Shown here piece after piece: positions 8,767-17,077 of a stretch of 43,048 nt of DNA. Made by a program: the position numbers and the translations under genes. The stretch's first letter is position 1; every line of letters starts with the position of its first letter. Origin of the DNA: Candidatus Aminicenantota bacterium. GTDB lineage: Bacteria; Acidobacteriota; Aminicenantia; Aminicenantales; UBA4085. The notes under the pieces are model-generated. The model saw only the letters and a list, made by a program, of their open reading frames with translations, ran no database searches and had not been told where the DNA came from. The stretch is from the NCBI GenBank assembly GCA_022866045.1, contig JALHTW010000320.1, positions 1 through 43,048 of the forward strand. The letters run 5' to 3'.

Positions 8767-9129
8767 ATGATAAAACAGCCTGTCACAGGAGAGATGGATG
8801 TCCTGGGCGCCAAGGACCTCGAGTTCAACTTCCCCCTCCCAACCCTGGTCGAAGGCCTGAACGCTCATGAAAAAGAATTCGTGGAGGACACGGTCGTTTC
8901 AAATATCAGCCACCAGGGGGCTTCGTTCTATCTTAAAAATCCCGTCAGTATCAGCACGCGCTTGAAGCTCATCATCGACGTGCCGGAGAAACTCGCCGGG
9001 GATAAGGACTTGAAGCTGGTCATCAAAGGCAAAGTTGATAAAGTCGAGATCCTTCGCGAGCGGTTCTCGGAGCAAAGAGTCACGGTCAAGTTCGACAGCA
9101 AATACATCATCAAGCCTGGTCCGGAATAA
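8767..9129 (+). CDS. PilZ-like domain protein (RxxxR motif missing)
   Basis: FNFPLPTLVEGLNAHEKEFVEDTVVSNISHQGASFYLKNPVSISTRLKLIIDVP: NxSxxGA box and beta pattern as in PilZ; paralogous with 10372-10782. Confidence 0.55.
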   Translation: MIKQPVTGEMDVLGAKDLEFNFPLPTLVEGLNAHEKEFVEDTVVSNISHQGASFYLKNPVSISTRLKLIIDVPEKLAGDKDLKLVIKGKVDKVEILRERFSEQRVTVKFDSKYIIKPGPE

Positions 9130-9138
9130 ATCACAGAT

Positions 9139-9507
9139 ATGAACGCGAACGGCACTTCCATCCAAGGCGTTTCCAGAGCACAGAAGAGGGAGCGGACATT
9201 TGAGTTCTCTCTTCCCGTTCTGGTCCAAGGCTTCGACGCCGCGGGCAGGAAATTTTCGGAAAGAACGGTCCTCTCATCTCTCAGCGCCAAAGAGGCTGTC
9301 TTCATGCTCCGGGCTAGAGTCATAATCGGAATCAAGCTTAATCTTAACCTCCAGGTCCCGCAAACGTCCATGCTCGAAAAGCCGCTCGAACTCTGCGTCT
9401 CGGGAACGGTTCAATACGTCAGATCGGACACTTCGTTCAAGAACAAGAGCCAGCTGGTTTCGATGAAGCTTGACTCGGATTTCCAGATCCAGTCCCTCGC
9501 CTCCTAA
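9139..9507 (+). CDS. Degenerate PilZ-like domain protein
   Basis: Aligns by eye with the neighbouring PilZ-like proteins (FEFSLPVLVQGFDAAGRKFSERTVLSSLSAKEAVFMLRARVIIGIKLNLNLQVP). Confidence 0.5.
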   Translation: MNANGTSIQGVSRAQKRERTFEFSLPVLVQGFDAAGRKFSERTVLSSLSAKEAVFMLRARVIIGIKLNLNLQVPQTSMLEKPLELCVSGTVQYVRSDTSFKNKSQLVSMKLDSDFQIQSLAS

Positions 9508-9567
9508 TTCGGCGGTCAAAGCTCAACATCTGCCATTTTTTCCAAAAAATTGATGATGAGGTCTTTC

Positions 9568-9596
9568 TTGACAAGCCATATCCAATTTTATAGAAT
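9568..9596 (+). promoter_or_regulatory. Sigma70-type promoter upstream of the LuxR-family gene
   Basis: TTGACA - 17 nt - TAGAAT. Confidence 0.65.
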
Positions 9597-9654
9597 TCGA
9601 AGAAAATAGAGAGGATAGGAAGAACCCAGATCATCTAAAGGGGCGCAAAAATAC

Positions 9655-10344
9655 ATGAACAAAAGAAAATCCTCATTTTCGGAATCCTCGAAAATCAAGC
9701 TTCTCGTCTTCTGCCCTTCGGACATCATCCTTTCCGGGATCCTCAAATCGCTTGAAACCGATCCGGAGATCGAAGTCGTCAACATCGAAAAGAACACCCT
9801 CGAGTCCTTCATGGACTCGATCCGCAAGCTCCTGCCTCACGTCATCCTCTTCGCCAGCTCCGAGGCGCTGCCCAACATTCGGGAGATCTGCAAGGCGATC
9901 CGGGAAATCTCCAAGGACCAGATCAAGTCTCAGATGCTCTTGCTGGGCAACATTCCCTCCCACGAAGAGATCGTGAGCCTTATCAACGTCGGGGCGCGCG
10001 GCTATTTCGACCTGAACGACCCGTCGGGCCAGCTTCCTGAAGCCATCCGCGTCATCCACAGGGGCGAGATCTGGCTCCCCCGCGACAAGATGAGCAGCAT
10101 CATGGACCGGATCATCTCGGTCGTCGGCCGGGATATGAAGGAAAAGACGCTCGACCAGCTCACGCCCACCGAATTCCAGGTCCTCAAGCTCATCGGCCAG
10201 GGCAAGAGCAACGACGATATCGCCTCCATCCTCTTCATCAGCAAGAACACCGTCCGATCGCACATCAAGAGCATCTACGCCAAGCTCGACACACACAGCC
10301 GTCTCCAGCTGGCGCTGTATGCCATCAATTCGGCCCTCTTTTAA
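9655..10344 (+). CDS. NarL/LuxR-family regulator with degenerate (pseudo-)receiver domain
   Basis: C-terminal LuxR HTH: LTPTEFQVLKLIGQGKSNDDIASILFISKNTVRSHIKSIYAKLDTHSRLQL; N-terminal receiver-like fold with 'NVGARGYFDLN' in place of GA.GY..K. Confidence 0.85.
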   Translation: MNKRKSSFSESSKIKLLVFCPSDIILSGILKSLETDPEIEVVNIEKNTLESFMDSIRKLLPHVILFASSEALPNIREICKAIREISKDQIKSQMLLLGNIPSHEEIVSLINVGARGYFDLNDPSGQLPEAIRVIHRGEIWLPRDKMSSIMDRIISVVGRDMKEKTLDQLTPTEFQVLKLIGQGKSNDDIASILFISKNTVRSHIKSIYAKLDTHSRLQLALYAINSALF

Positions 10345-10371
10345 TTTCAAAAGGACAAGGTGGGGAATGCC

Positions 10372-10782
10372 ATGGACAAAAAAGCCGATAAAAAAAGCAC
10401 TCAAGTAAAGGAAACAAAGAAAAAAAATCTTGTCCCGGTCGAAATCAACCGCCGCAGGGAATGGCGCTTCTACCTTCCGCTGAGGGCCATCGTCAAGGGC
10501 ACGCTGCCCCTGGGCAAGAGATTCAAGGAAGCCGCGAAGCTCGAGAACATCAGCTCGAGCGGGGCCTATTTCTGTCTGGACTCGGGCATCGTCGTTGGGT
10601 CCAAGCTCAACCTCATCATCGACTTCCCCAAAGAGGTCACCGAAGGAAAAAAGAAGATCAAGCTGCGGATCGGCGGCATCACGGTCCGCCTGGAAAACGC
10701 CGATAAAAAAGGCAAGAAACAGGGCGTGGCTGTCCGCTTCAGCAAAGAGTTCAAATTCGTCGTCCCCGGCAATAAAAAATAA
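10372..10782 (+). CDS. PilZ domain protein (both signature motifs present)
   Basis: NRRREWRFYLPLRAIVKG ... LENISSSGAYFCLDSGIVVGSKLNLIIDFP: RxxxR-like and NxSxxGA motifs. Confidence 0.7.
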   Translation: MDKKADKKSTQVKETKKKNLVPVEINRRREWRFYLPLRAIVKGTLPLGKRFKEAAKLENISSSGAYFCLDSGIVVGSKLNLIIDFPKEVTEGKKKIKLRIGGITVRLENADKKGKKQGVAVRFSKEFKFVVPGNKK

Positions 10783-10798
10783 GAGGGACAGATCCCGC

Positions 10799-11440
10799 AT
10801 GCTCACCGTCGCCCTGACAGGGGGAATTGCGTCCGGCAAATCCATCGTCGCGGACGTTCTCCGAAAACGCAGCTGCTATATCCATCGTTCCGACGAAACC
10901 GCGCGCGAGATCATGGCGCCGGAGGGACTCGCCTGCAAAAAAATCGTCTCCCGGCACGGCGCGAGCATCCTGAATCCCGACCGGACGATCGACCGGGCCA
11001 AGCTGGGGCGGATCATCTTCAACGACCCCGGCGAGAGAGAGTTCATCAACCGCCTCATCCATCCGCTCGTCATAGACAAGATCAAGAAGACCATCGCCCG
11101 TCTCGCGAAGAAGGGCAGCGTGAAGATCTTCGTCTCCGAAGCAGCCCTGACCATCGAGGCCGGCTACGCGGAATTCTACGATAAGGTTGTCGTTACGTAC
11201 TGCCCGGAGGACATTCAAATTCAAAGGCTCGTCGAACGGGACGGCATCTCGCTCGAAGAGGCCCTGAGAAAGATCCGGGCTCAAATGCCGGCCGAGGAAA
11301 AATTGGACTTTGCCGATTACGTCATCCATACGGCGGGAACAACGGATGAGACAATCGCTCAGGCGGAAGATCTCTACGAGGAGCTGCTGCTGGATTATAA
11401 AATCAAATGTGAGACCACCGACAATCCTGCTTCACGATAA
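10799..11440 (+). CDS. coaE: Dephospho-CoA kinase
   Basis: MLTVALTGGIASGKSIVADVLRKRSCYIHRSDETAREIMAPEGLACKKIVSRHGASIL...REFINRLIHPLV; P-loop and CoaE motifs. Confidence 0.9.
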   Translation: MLTVALTGGIASGKSIVADVLRKRSCYIHRSDETAREIMAPEGLACKKIVSRHGASILNPDRTIDRAKLGRIIFNDPGEREFINRLIHPLVIDKIKKTIARLAKKGSVKIFVSEAALTIEAGYAEFYDKVVVTYCPEDIQIQRLVERDGISLEEALRKIRAQMPAEEKLDFADYVIHTAGTTDETIAQAEDLYEELLLDYKIKCETTDNPASR

Positions 11441-11450
11441 TTCTATGCTC

Positions 11451-12395
11451 TCACTCCGCTTTCAACGCGGCGGCGAGAAGCGGGATCATGATCTCATGGT
11501 GGCCGATAAAATAATACCCTTTCCCCTTCTTCCCTATCGGCCGCACGACCACGTTCTGCGAAGGACGATAGTGATGGATGAAATCGAAGACGGCCGTTGA
11601 AAAGCCGTCCAGCCTCTTTCCTTTATTGCGGACAAGCGATACCGCTTTGAGAAAGACTTCGGGCAGGATGACGGCCGAACCGATGTTGAGAAACACGCCC
11701 CCGCCGTCGAGCTTTTGGACCAGTGCGCTCAGCAAGAAAAAGTCCCTGAGGGACGTCTTGCCCAAAGCTTCGCCGCTTGCGCGCGGGTGCATATGGATCG
11801 TGTCCGTGCCGAGAGCGACATGCACGGTCAGGGGAATATTCAGGCGGTACGCCGCTCCCAGCAGGCTCAACTTTTTATATGGAAAATCCGACGCGGCGAT
11901 CATCCGCCCGACGGCTTCGCCCAATCCCAGGCCACCGGCGGCCCCCTGCCGGATGGCTTCATTCAAGAGATCACCCGTCTCCTTCGCCATCCCGAACTTC
12001 CCGGTTCTGATCTGAACTTCGACATCCTCGGATGTCTCTCCGCCATAGGCCAGCTCAAAATCATGGACGATCCCGGCGCCGTTGAAAGCCATGCCTGTCA
12101 TCCATCTTTTTTTCATCAGGTCGATGAGCACGGGAGCGAGGCCGACCTTGATCACGTGGGCGCCCATCGCCCAGATCAAAGCTTTGCCTCTTGTTCGGGC
12201 TGTCTTCATCCGCGCCGCCAGCTCTTTAAGGTCCTTGGCCGCTAGAATATCCGGAAGGTTGCGGATGAAGCGTGAAAAAGGATCTCCCGGCCGCGTGACT
12301 TTGGCGAACTCCGCAACGCCGACGATGCTCTTCCGAGAGCGGAGCGGATACGTCCTGAGACCTTCGGGAGACAACGGTTTCAATTTGTAGGCCAC
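11451..12395 (-). CDS. Conserved protein, deoxyhypusine synthase-like
   Basis: IWAMGAHVIKVGLAPVLIDLMKKRWMTGMAFNGAGIVHDFELAYGGETSEDV...HVALGTDTIHMHP resembles DHS-type NAD-binding regions; family assignment by eye. Confidence 0.5.
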   Translation of the reverse strand: MAYKLKPLSPEGLRTYPLRSRKSIVGVAEFAKVTRPGDPFSRFIRNLPDILAAKDLKELAARMKTARTRGKALIWAMGAHVIKVGLAPVLIDLMKKRWMTGMAFNGAGIVHDFELAYGGETSEDVEVQIRTGKFGMAKETGDLLNEAIRQGAAGGLGLGEAVGRMIAASDFPYKKLSLLGAAYRLNIPLTVHVALGTDTIHMHPRASGEALGKTSLRDFFLLSALVQKLDGGGVFLNIGSAVILPEVFLKAVSLVRNKGKRLDGFSTAVFDFIHHYRPSQNVVVRPIGKKGKGYYFIGHHEIMIPLLAAALKAE

Positions 12396-12452
12396 GTCAA
12401 ATCCCCTTCCTATCGCGCTGATTGGAGAAATGGACCCAAAAAGGAATCAAAT

Positions 12453-12731
12453 CTATGGGTTGGTCGTGATGTTCTTCAGTTCCTGGCCAGAGCGGAACTT
12501 GATCCTCTTGCCCTGGGTGATATGGATCTGCTTCTTGCGGCGGATGTCCCGTCCGTAACCGGTCTTTTTGGCCACGACCTTGAAGCTCCCGAACCCGCGG
12601 ATCTCGACTTTTTCCTTCTTGGCGAGAGCATCTTTCAAGGCTACCAGGATCGTTTCGACGATTAATAATGATTTCGCCCCGTTGAATTCGGACTTCTTTT
12701 CAATCGCGAGGGCTATATCATTTTTAATCAT
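12453..12731 (-). CDS. HU/IHF-family DNA-binding protein
   Basis: MIKNDIALAIEKKSEFNGAKSLLIVETILVALKDALAKKEKVEIRGFGSFKVVAKKTGYGRDIRRKKQI...; upstream GGAG RBS. Confidence 0.9.
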   Translation of the reverse strand: MIKNDIALAIEKKSEFNGAKSLLIVETILVALKDALAKKEKVEIRGFGSFKVVAKKTGYGRDIRRKKQIHITQGKRIKFRSGQELKNITTNP

Positions 12732-12754
12732 CGGGAACTCCTTCAAGATATCTA

Positions 12755-12783
12755 AAATTAATTTATTGACGGCCGTTTGTCAA
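12755..12783 (-). promoter_or_regulatory. Promoter of HU-like gene
   Basis: Minus strand TTGACA - 17 nt - TAATTT. Confidence 0.45.
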
Positions 12784-12792
12784 GACAATTTA

Positions 12793-12821
12793 TTGACTTG
12801 TTGAACGATCCTTTCTATAAT
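12793..12821 (+). promoter_or_regulatory. Sigma70-type promoter of the nfeD operon
   Basis: TTGACT - 17 nt - TATAAT. Confidence 0.65.
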
Positions 12822-12830
12822 GGAATCAAC

Positions 12831-14117
12831 GTGAAGAAAATCATTTGGACGCTCTTCCTTGTCTTCTCCTTGGCCGGATTTTCCGAAGCCGCGATCCTTA
12901 AAATCACGGTCAATGCGGCCATCCATCCGGTGACCTCCGAGTACATCCGCGGCGCGATCGACCGCGCCGACAAAGAAGGCGCGAGCCTGCTCCTCATGAC
13001 GCTCAACACGCCCGGCGGCCTCGACTCTTCCATGCGGGAGATCATCGAAAAGATCCTTTCGGCCAAGACGCCCGTGGCGGCGTTCGTCGCGCCAAGCGGC
13101 GCCCGCTCGGCCTCCGCCGGATTTTTCATCGGCATCGCCTCCGACCTGTTCATCATGGCGCCCGGCACGAATACCGGCGCCGCCCATCCCGTCGGCATTT
13201 CGATCACGGGACAGTCCATGGACCAGACCATGGAGGACAAGGTCACCCACGACGCGGCGGCCTACATTAAAACCTTGGCCGAAAAGCGTGGCCGCAACGT
13301 CAGGATGGCCGAAGACGCTGTCCGGAAGAGCCTGTCCTACACGGAAAAGGAATCGCTCCAGGGCGGAATCATCGATCTCGTCGCCAAAGATGAGGAGGAG
13401 ATCATCAACGCCCTGGACGGGAAAACGATCCACCGCTTCAATGGGGAGGAAACCGTTCTCCATCTGAAACAACAGCCGGTCATCGACGTGCCGATGTCGG
13501 CCCGGCAGAAGTTTCTTCTGACGATCTCGAATCCCAACTTCGCTTATATTCTTCTCATGATCGGTCTTCTCGGCCTCTATTTTGAGTTCGCCAACCCGGG
13601 CGCCATTCTTCCCGGAGTCCTCGGCGGCATCTCGCTCCTCCTGGCCATCTTCGCCTTCCAGATCCTGCCCATCAATTACGTCGGGCTGATCCTCATCCTT
13701 CTGGCCATCGTCCTTTTCATCCTGGAGGTCAAAGTGCACAGCTTCGGCGCTCTGTCTATCGGCGGCATCATCGCCATGCTCATCGGCTCGACGATGCTCA
13801 TCAACGCTCCGATCCCCGAGCTCAAGCCCAGCCTGAAGTTCATCATCCCCGTAGCCCTGGGCGTATCGCTGATCTTCATCTTCCTCGTCTTCCTCGTCGT
13901 GCAAGCCCACCGGCGGAAAGTGGCAACGGGAAAGGAAGGCCTCATCGGAGAGATCGGATTGGCCCAGACCGACCTCAACCCGTCGGGCAAGGTTTTCGTC
14001 CACGGCGAGCTATGGCAGGCGGAAGCCGACGAATTCATCCCCATTGGGGCCAAAGTGAAGGTCGGCCGGGTCGAGGCCAACTTGAGCCTCAAGGTGACGA
14101 AAGCTAATCGAAAATAA
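12831..14117 (+). CDS. NfeD-family membrane-bound ClpP-class serine protease
   Basis: LMTLNTPGGLDSSMREIIEKILSAKTPVAAFVAPSGARSASAGFFIGIASDLFIMAPGTNTGAAHPV, C-terminal TM helices and NfeD OB domain; followed by slipin; GTG start. Confidence 0.9.
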   Translation: MKKIIWTLFLVFSLAGFSEAAILKITVNAAIHPVTSEYIRGAIDRADKEGASLLLMTLNTPGGLDSSMREIIEKILSAKTPVAAFVAPSGARSASAGFFIGIASDLFIMAPGTNTGAAHPVGISITGQSMDQTMEDKVTHDAAAYIKTLAEKRGRNVRMAEDAVRKSLSYTEKESLQGGIIDLVAKDEEEIINALDGKTIHRFNGEETVLHLKQQPVIDVPMSARQKFLLTISNPNFAYILLMIGLLGLYFEFANPGAILPGVLGGISLLLAIFAFQILPINYVGLILILLAIVLFILEVKVHSFGALSIGGIIAMLIGSTMLINAPIPELKPSLKFIIPVALGVSLIFIFLVFLVVQAHRRKVATGKEGLIGEIGLAQTDLNPSGKVFVHGELWQAEADEFIPIGAKVKVGRVEANLSLKVTKANRK

Positions 14118-14169
14118 TGATGCATCCATTTGAATGCTTCATCGATAACTCTCTTTTGAGGAGGTTTGC

Positions 14170-14931
14170 ATGATTACCTATCCGATAATCGTTCTCGGCT
14201 TTTTCATTCTTTATCTTCTCAATTCAATCAAGATCCTACGCGAATACGAGCGCGGCGTCATTTTCCGCCTCGGCCGGCTTCTGCCGAAAGCCAAAGGCCC
14301 GGGTCTGATTCTCGTCTTCTCGCCGGTGGACCGTATCGTGAAAATAAGCTTGCGGATAATCGCCATGGAGATACCTCCCCAGGATGTCATCACTAAAGAT
14401 AATGTTACGGTCAAAGTGAGTGCCGTCCTTTATTTTCGTGTCATCGACCCTATCAAGTGTGTCATCGAAGTCCAGGATTATCTGTACGCGACGTCCCAGC
14501 TCTCCCAGACAACGCTCCGCAGCGCGCTCGGCCAGGTCGATCTCGATGAGCTACTTTCGCAACGCGAAAAACTCAATGCCCGGCTTCAGGAAATCATCAG
14601 CAAGCACACCGACCCCTGGGGCATCAAGGTCCAGCTTGTCGAGATGAAACACGTGGACCTGCCGGAGAACATGATCCGGGCGATCGCCAAGCAGGCCGAG
14701 GCCGAGCGCGAGCGAAGGGCCAAAGTCATCCACGCCGAAGGCGAATTCCAGGCCGCCGATAAGCTGACCAAGGCCGCTGACATCATCTCCACGAACCCCC
14801 AGGCTCTCCAACTCCGATTCCTGGGCACCTTGACGGAAATTGCCGCGGAAAAGAATTCGACGATCGTCTTTCCTCTCCCCATGGAGTTCTTGAAGGCGTT
14901 TTCCTTCGAAAAAAAGCCGGAGAATAAATAA
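14170..14931 (+). CDS. SPFH/stomatin-like (slipin) membrane protein
   Basis: [69 protein letters not shown]. Confidence 0.95.
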   Translation: MITYPIIVLGFFILYLLNSIKILREYERGVIFRLGRLLPKAKGPGLILVFSPVDRIVKISLRIIAMEIPPQDVITKDNVTVKVSAVLYFRVIDPIKCVIEVQDYLYATSQLSQTTLRSALGQVDLDELLSQREKLNARLQEIISKHTDPWGIKVQLVEMKHVDLPENMIRAIAKQAEAERERRAKVIHAEGEFQAADKLTKAADIISTNPQALQLRFLGTLTEIAAEKNSTIVFPLPMEFLKAFSFEKKPENK

Positions 14932-14936
14932 ACCTC

Positions 14937-15542
14937 ATGACAACCGAGAGACAATTCCGCGAACTCAAATTCTCGAGCACCCAGCTCGCCGTCGTTTTTC
15001 TGGCCATCCTCGTCCTCGGCGTCTTCATCTTTCTCCTCGGGATCTCGGTCGGCAAAAAACAGTCTCAGCTTTCCGCGCAGGCCGTTATCACCCCGGCCAT
15101 AACAACCGAGAATGTCGCTCAAAAATCCGCCCTGCCTGCGGAATCTACGACAACGGGGACCGTCCAGCCGCAGCAACAGCCGCCAACGGCCAAGGAAAAG
15201 CCCGTCGAAATAAAACCGACGACGGAAGTCGAAAAGCCGGCCGAGGCCAAAGCCGAGCCGGTAAAAAAATCTGCTCAACCGGCCGTCAAGAAACAAGAAG
15301 GAATTTTTTACGTGCAGATCGGCGCCATAGCGGATAAAGAAGCGGCGGATACCTTCGCTAAAAAGGTCGATACGCTGGGCTTTCCGGCGATCGTCCTGTC
15401 CCCGCGCGCCACGGACAATAAGGCCCTTTATCGCGTTCGCATCGGGCCCTACAAGACGAAGCAGGACGCCCAAGAGGCCCAGGCCAAGATCGCCGCTGCC
15501 TTAAAGAAAAAGACAACCGACTTTTTCATCGTGACGAGCTGA
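14937..15542 (+). CDS. SPOR-domain protein with single N-terminal TM segment
   Basis: TM helix then low-complexity linker and FYVQIGAIADKEAADTFAKKVDTLGFPAIVLSP...YRVRIGPYKTKQDAQEAQAKI SPOR domain. Confidence 0.85.
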   Translation: MTTERQFRELKFSSTQLAVVFLAILVLGVFIFLLGISVGKKQSQLSAQAVITPAITTENVAQKSALPAESTTTGTVQPQQQPPTAKEKPVEIKPTTEVEKPAEAKAEPVKKSAQPAVKKQEGIFYVQIGAIADKEAADTFAKKVDTLGFPAIVLSPRATDNKALYRVRIGPYKTKQDAQEAQAKIAAALKKKTTDFFIVTS

Positions 15543-15556
15543 TTCGGGCCATATCC

Positions 15557-17077
15557 GTGAAAATGAAATTATCCGACTTCGTCTTTGCCGCATTTTCCGG
15601 ATTCCTTTCGGCCCTGGCTTTTCCCAAGACGAACCTCCCCTTCTTTGTCTGGATCTCTCTCATCCCGCTTTTCTTTGTCCTGGCCCGCATGACCCCGAAA
15701 CGATCGTTTCTGTCGGGATGGACGGCCGGGACGATCTTCTACGGGATCCTCCTCTACTGGATTCCGGCCGTACCGGCCCATTATGGCCATTTGTCCAAGG
15801 CGCTCAGCCTCCTCATCTATCTCGTCTTCATCCTGTTCCTGGCCCTGACGTGGGCCCTGTTCGGCTTCGTCTTTTCCGTGATCCATCGAAAACGCGCCGC
15901 GGCCGCCTTTTTCGCAGCGCCGTTCCTCTGGGTGGCCTTTGAATACATCATCACCCACGCCTTTACCGGTTTTCCATGGGGCGTCCTGGGCCTCATCCAG
16001 CATAAAAACCTCTCCTTTATCCAAATCTCGGCCGTCACCGGAATCTATGGCGTCTCCTTTGTCCTGGTCATTTTTCAAAGCCTGTTCGTCTATTCCCTCC
16101 GGTCCATGAAAAGGCTGCCGTTCGCCTTCGGGATCATCCTTCTTGTCCTCGTCCATCTCGGCGGGTTCATAAGCTTGGAAAAAGTCCCCGAGACGAAAAC
16201 CTCTTTTCCGGCGGCGGTTATCCAGGGCAACGTCTCCTCGGACATCTACTGGAATGACGCGGCCACCAACGACATCCTCACCCTGTTCGAAGAGCATCTC
16301 GAACTCACCCGGCAGTCATGCGAGAAAGGCGCCAAGCTCATCATCTGGCCCGAGTTCACGGTCCCCCTGTGTTTCTCCTGCGAGCAAGACCTCTATCAGA
16401 GCTTCAAGCGCATCCTTTCCCAATTCGCTGCGGACACCCAGACGACGCTTCTCCTCGGAACGAACGAACAGTCCGGTCCTCCCGGCCAGGAGCACTACTT
16501 CAACACGGCCCTCTGCCTGACCCCCGACCTCAAAATCACCAAGTACGCCAAGATGCACCTTGTCCCATTCGGCGAATACACGCCCTACAAGAAGATCTTT
16601 TCCTTCATCGAGAAAATGACGCACGCCATCGGCGAGATCACGCCCGGGACCGAGCTCACGCTCCATTCCTTCCGTGACCTGAAATTCGGCTCGCCGATCT
16701 GCTACGAGCTCATCTTCTCCGACCTCGTCCGCCGCTTCACAAAAAAAGGCGCGGATTTCCTCGTGACCATCACCAACGACGGCTGGTATGGAAAGACCGC
16801 GGCACCCTATCAGCATTTCTCCAACGCCGTTTTCCGGGCTGTCGAGAACCGGCGGTTCCTGCTTAGAGCGGCGACGACGGGCATCAGCGGCATCATCGAT
16901 CCTTACGGCCGGGTCCTCGCCCAGTCCGAGATCGGGACAAAAACATTTTTGACCGGAACGGTCACGCCCTCGAAAAAATTGACATTTTACGCCCGGTTCG
17001 GGGACGTCTTCTCGCTTTTGTGCTTGACAACGAGCGTCATCTTCCTTATCCTGGCCCTTTTCAAGCGACGACCATGA
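15557..17077 (+). CDS. lnt: Apolipoprotein N-acyltransferase
   Basis: Multiple N-terminal TMs; nitrilase domain IIWPEFTVP, KMHLVPFGEYTPYKK, GSPICYELIF (E-K-C triad context). Confidence 0.93.
   Translation: MKMKLSDFVFAAFSGFLSALAFPKTNLPFFVWISLIPLFFVLARMTPKRSFLSGWTAGTIFYGILLYWIPAVPAHYGHLSKALSLLIYLVFILFLALTWALFGFVFSVIHRKRAAAAFFAAPFLWVAFEYIITHAFTGFPWGVLGLIQHKNLSFIQISAVTGIYGVSFVLVIFQSLFVYSLRSMKRLPFAFGIILLVLVHLGGFISLEKVPETKTSFPAAVIQGNVSSDIYWNDAATNDILTLFEEHLELTRQSCEKGAKLIIWPEFTVPLCFSCEQDLYQSFKRILSQFAADTQTTLLLGTNEQSGPPGQEHYFNTALCLTPDLKITKYAKMHLVPFGEYTPYKKIFSFIEKMTHAIGEITPGTELTLHSFRDLKFGSPICYELIFSDLVRRFTKKGADFLVTITNDGWYGKTAAPYQHFSNAVFRAVENRRFLLRAATTGISGIIDPYGRVLAQSEIGTKTFLTGTVTPSKKLTFYARFGDVFSLLCLTTSVIFLILALFKRRP

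Noticed and set aside
9673-10845. 390-aa minus-strand ORF opposite the LuxR and PilZ genes
   Set aside because: Covers three plus-strand genes with recognisable domains; low-complexity acidic translation, no RBS or motif
12780-14003. 407-aa minus-strand ORF opposite nfeD
   Set aside because: Antisense shadow ORF of a well-supported gene; composition is Asp/Glu/Arg/Gly-rich without motifs, typical of mirror frames in GC-rich DNA
14586-15473. 295-aa minus-strand ORF opposite slipin/SPOR genes
   Set aside because: Spans two well-supported plus-strand genes; no family features
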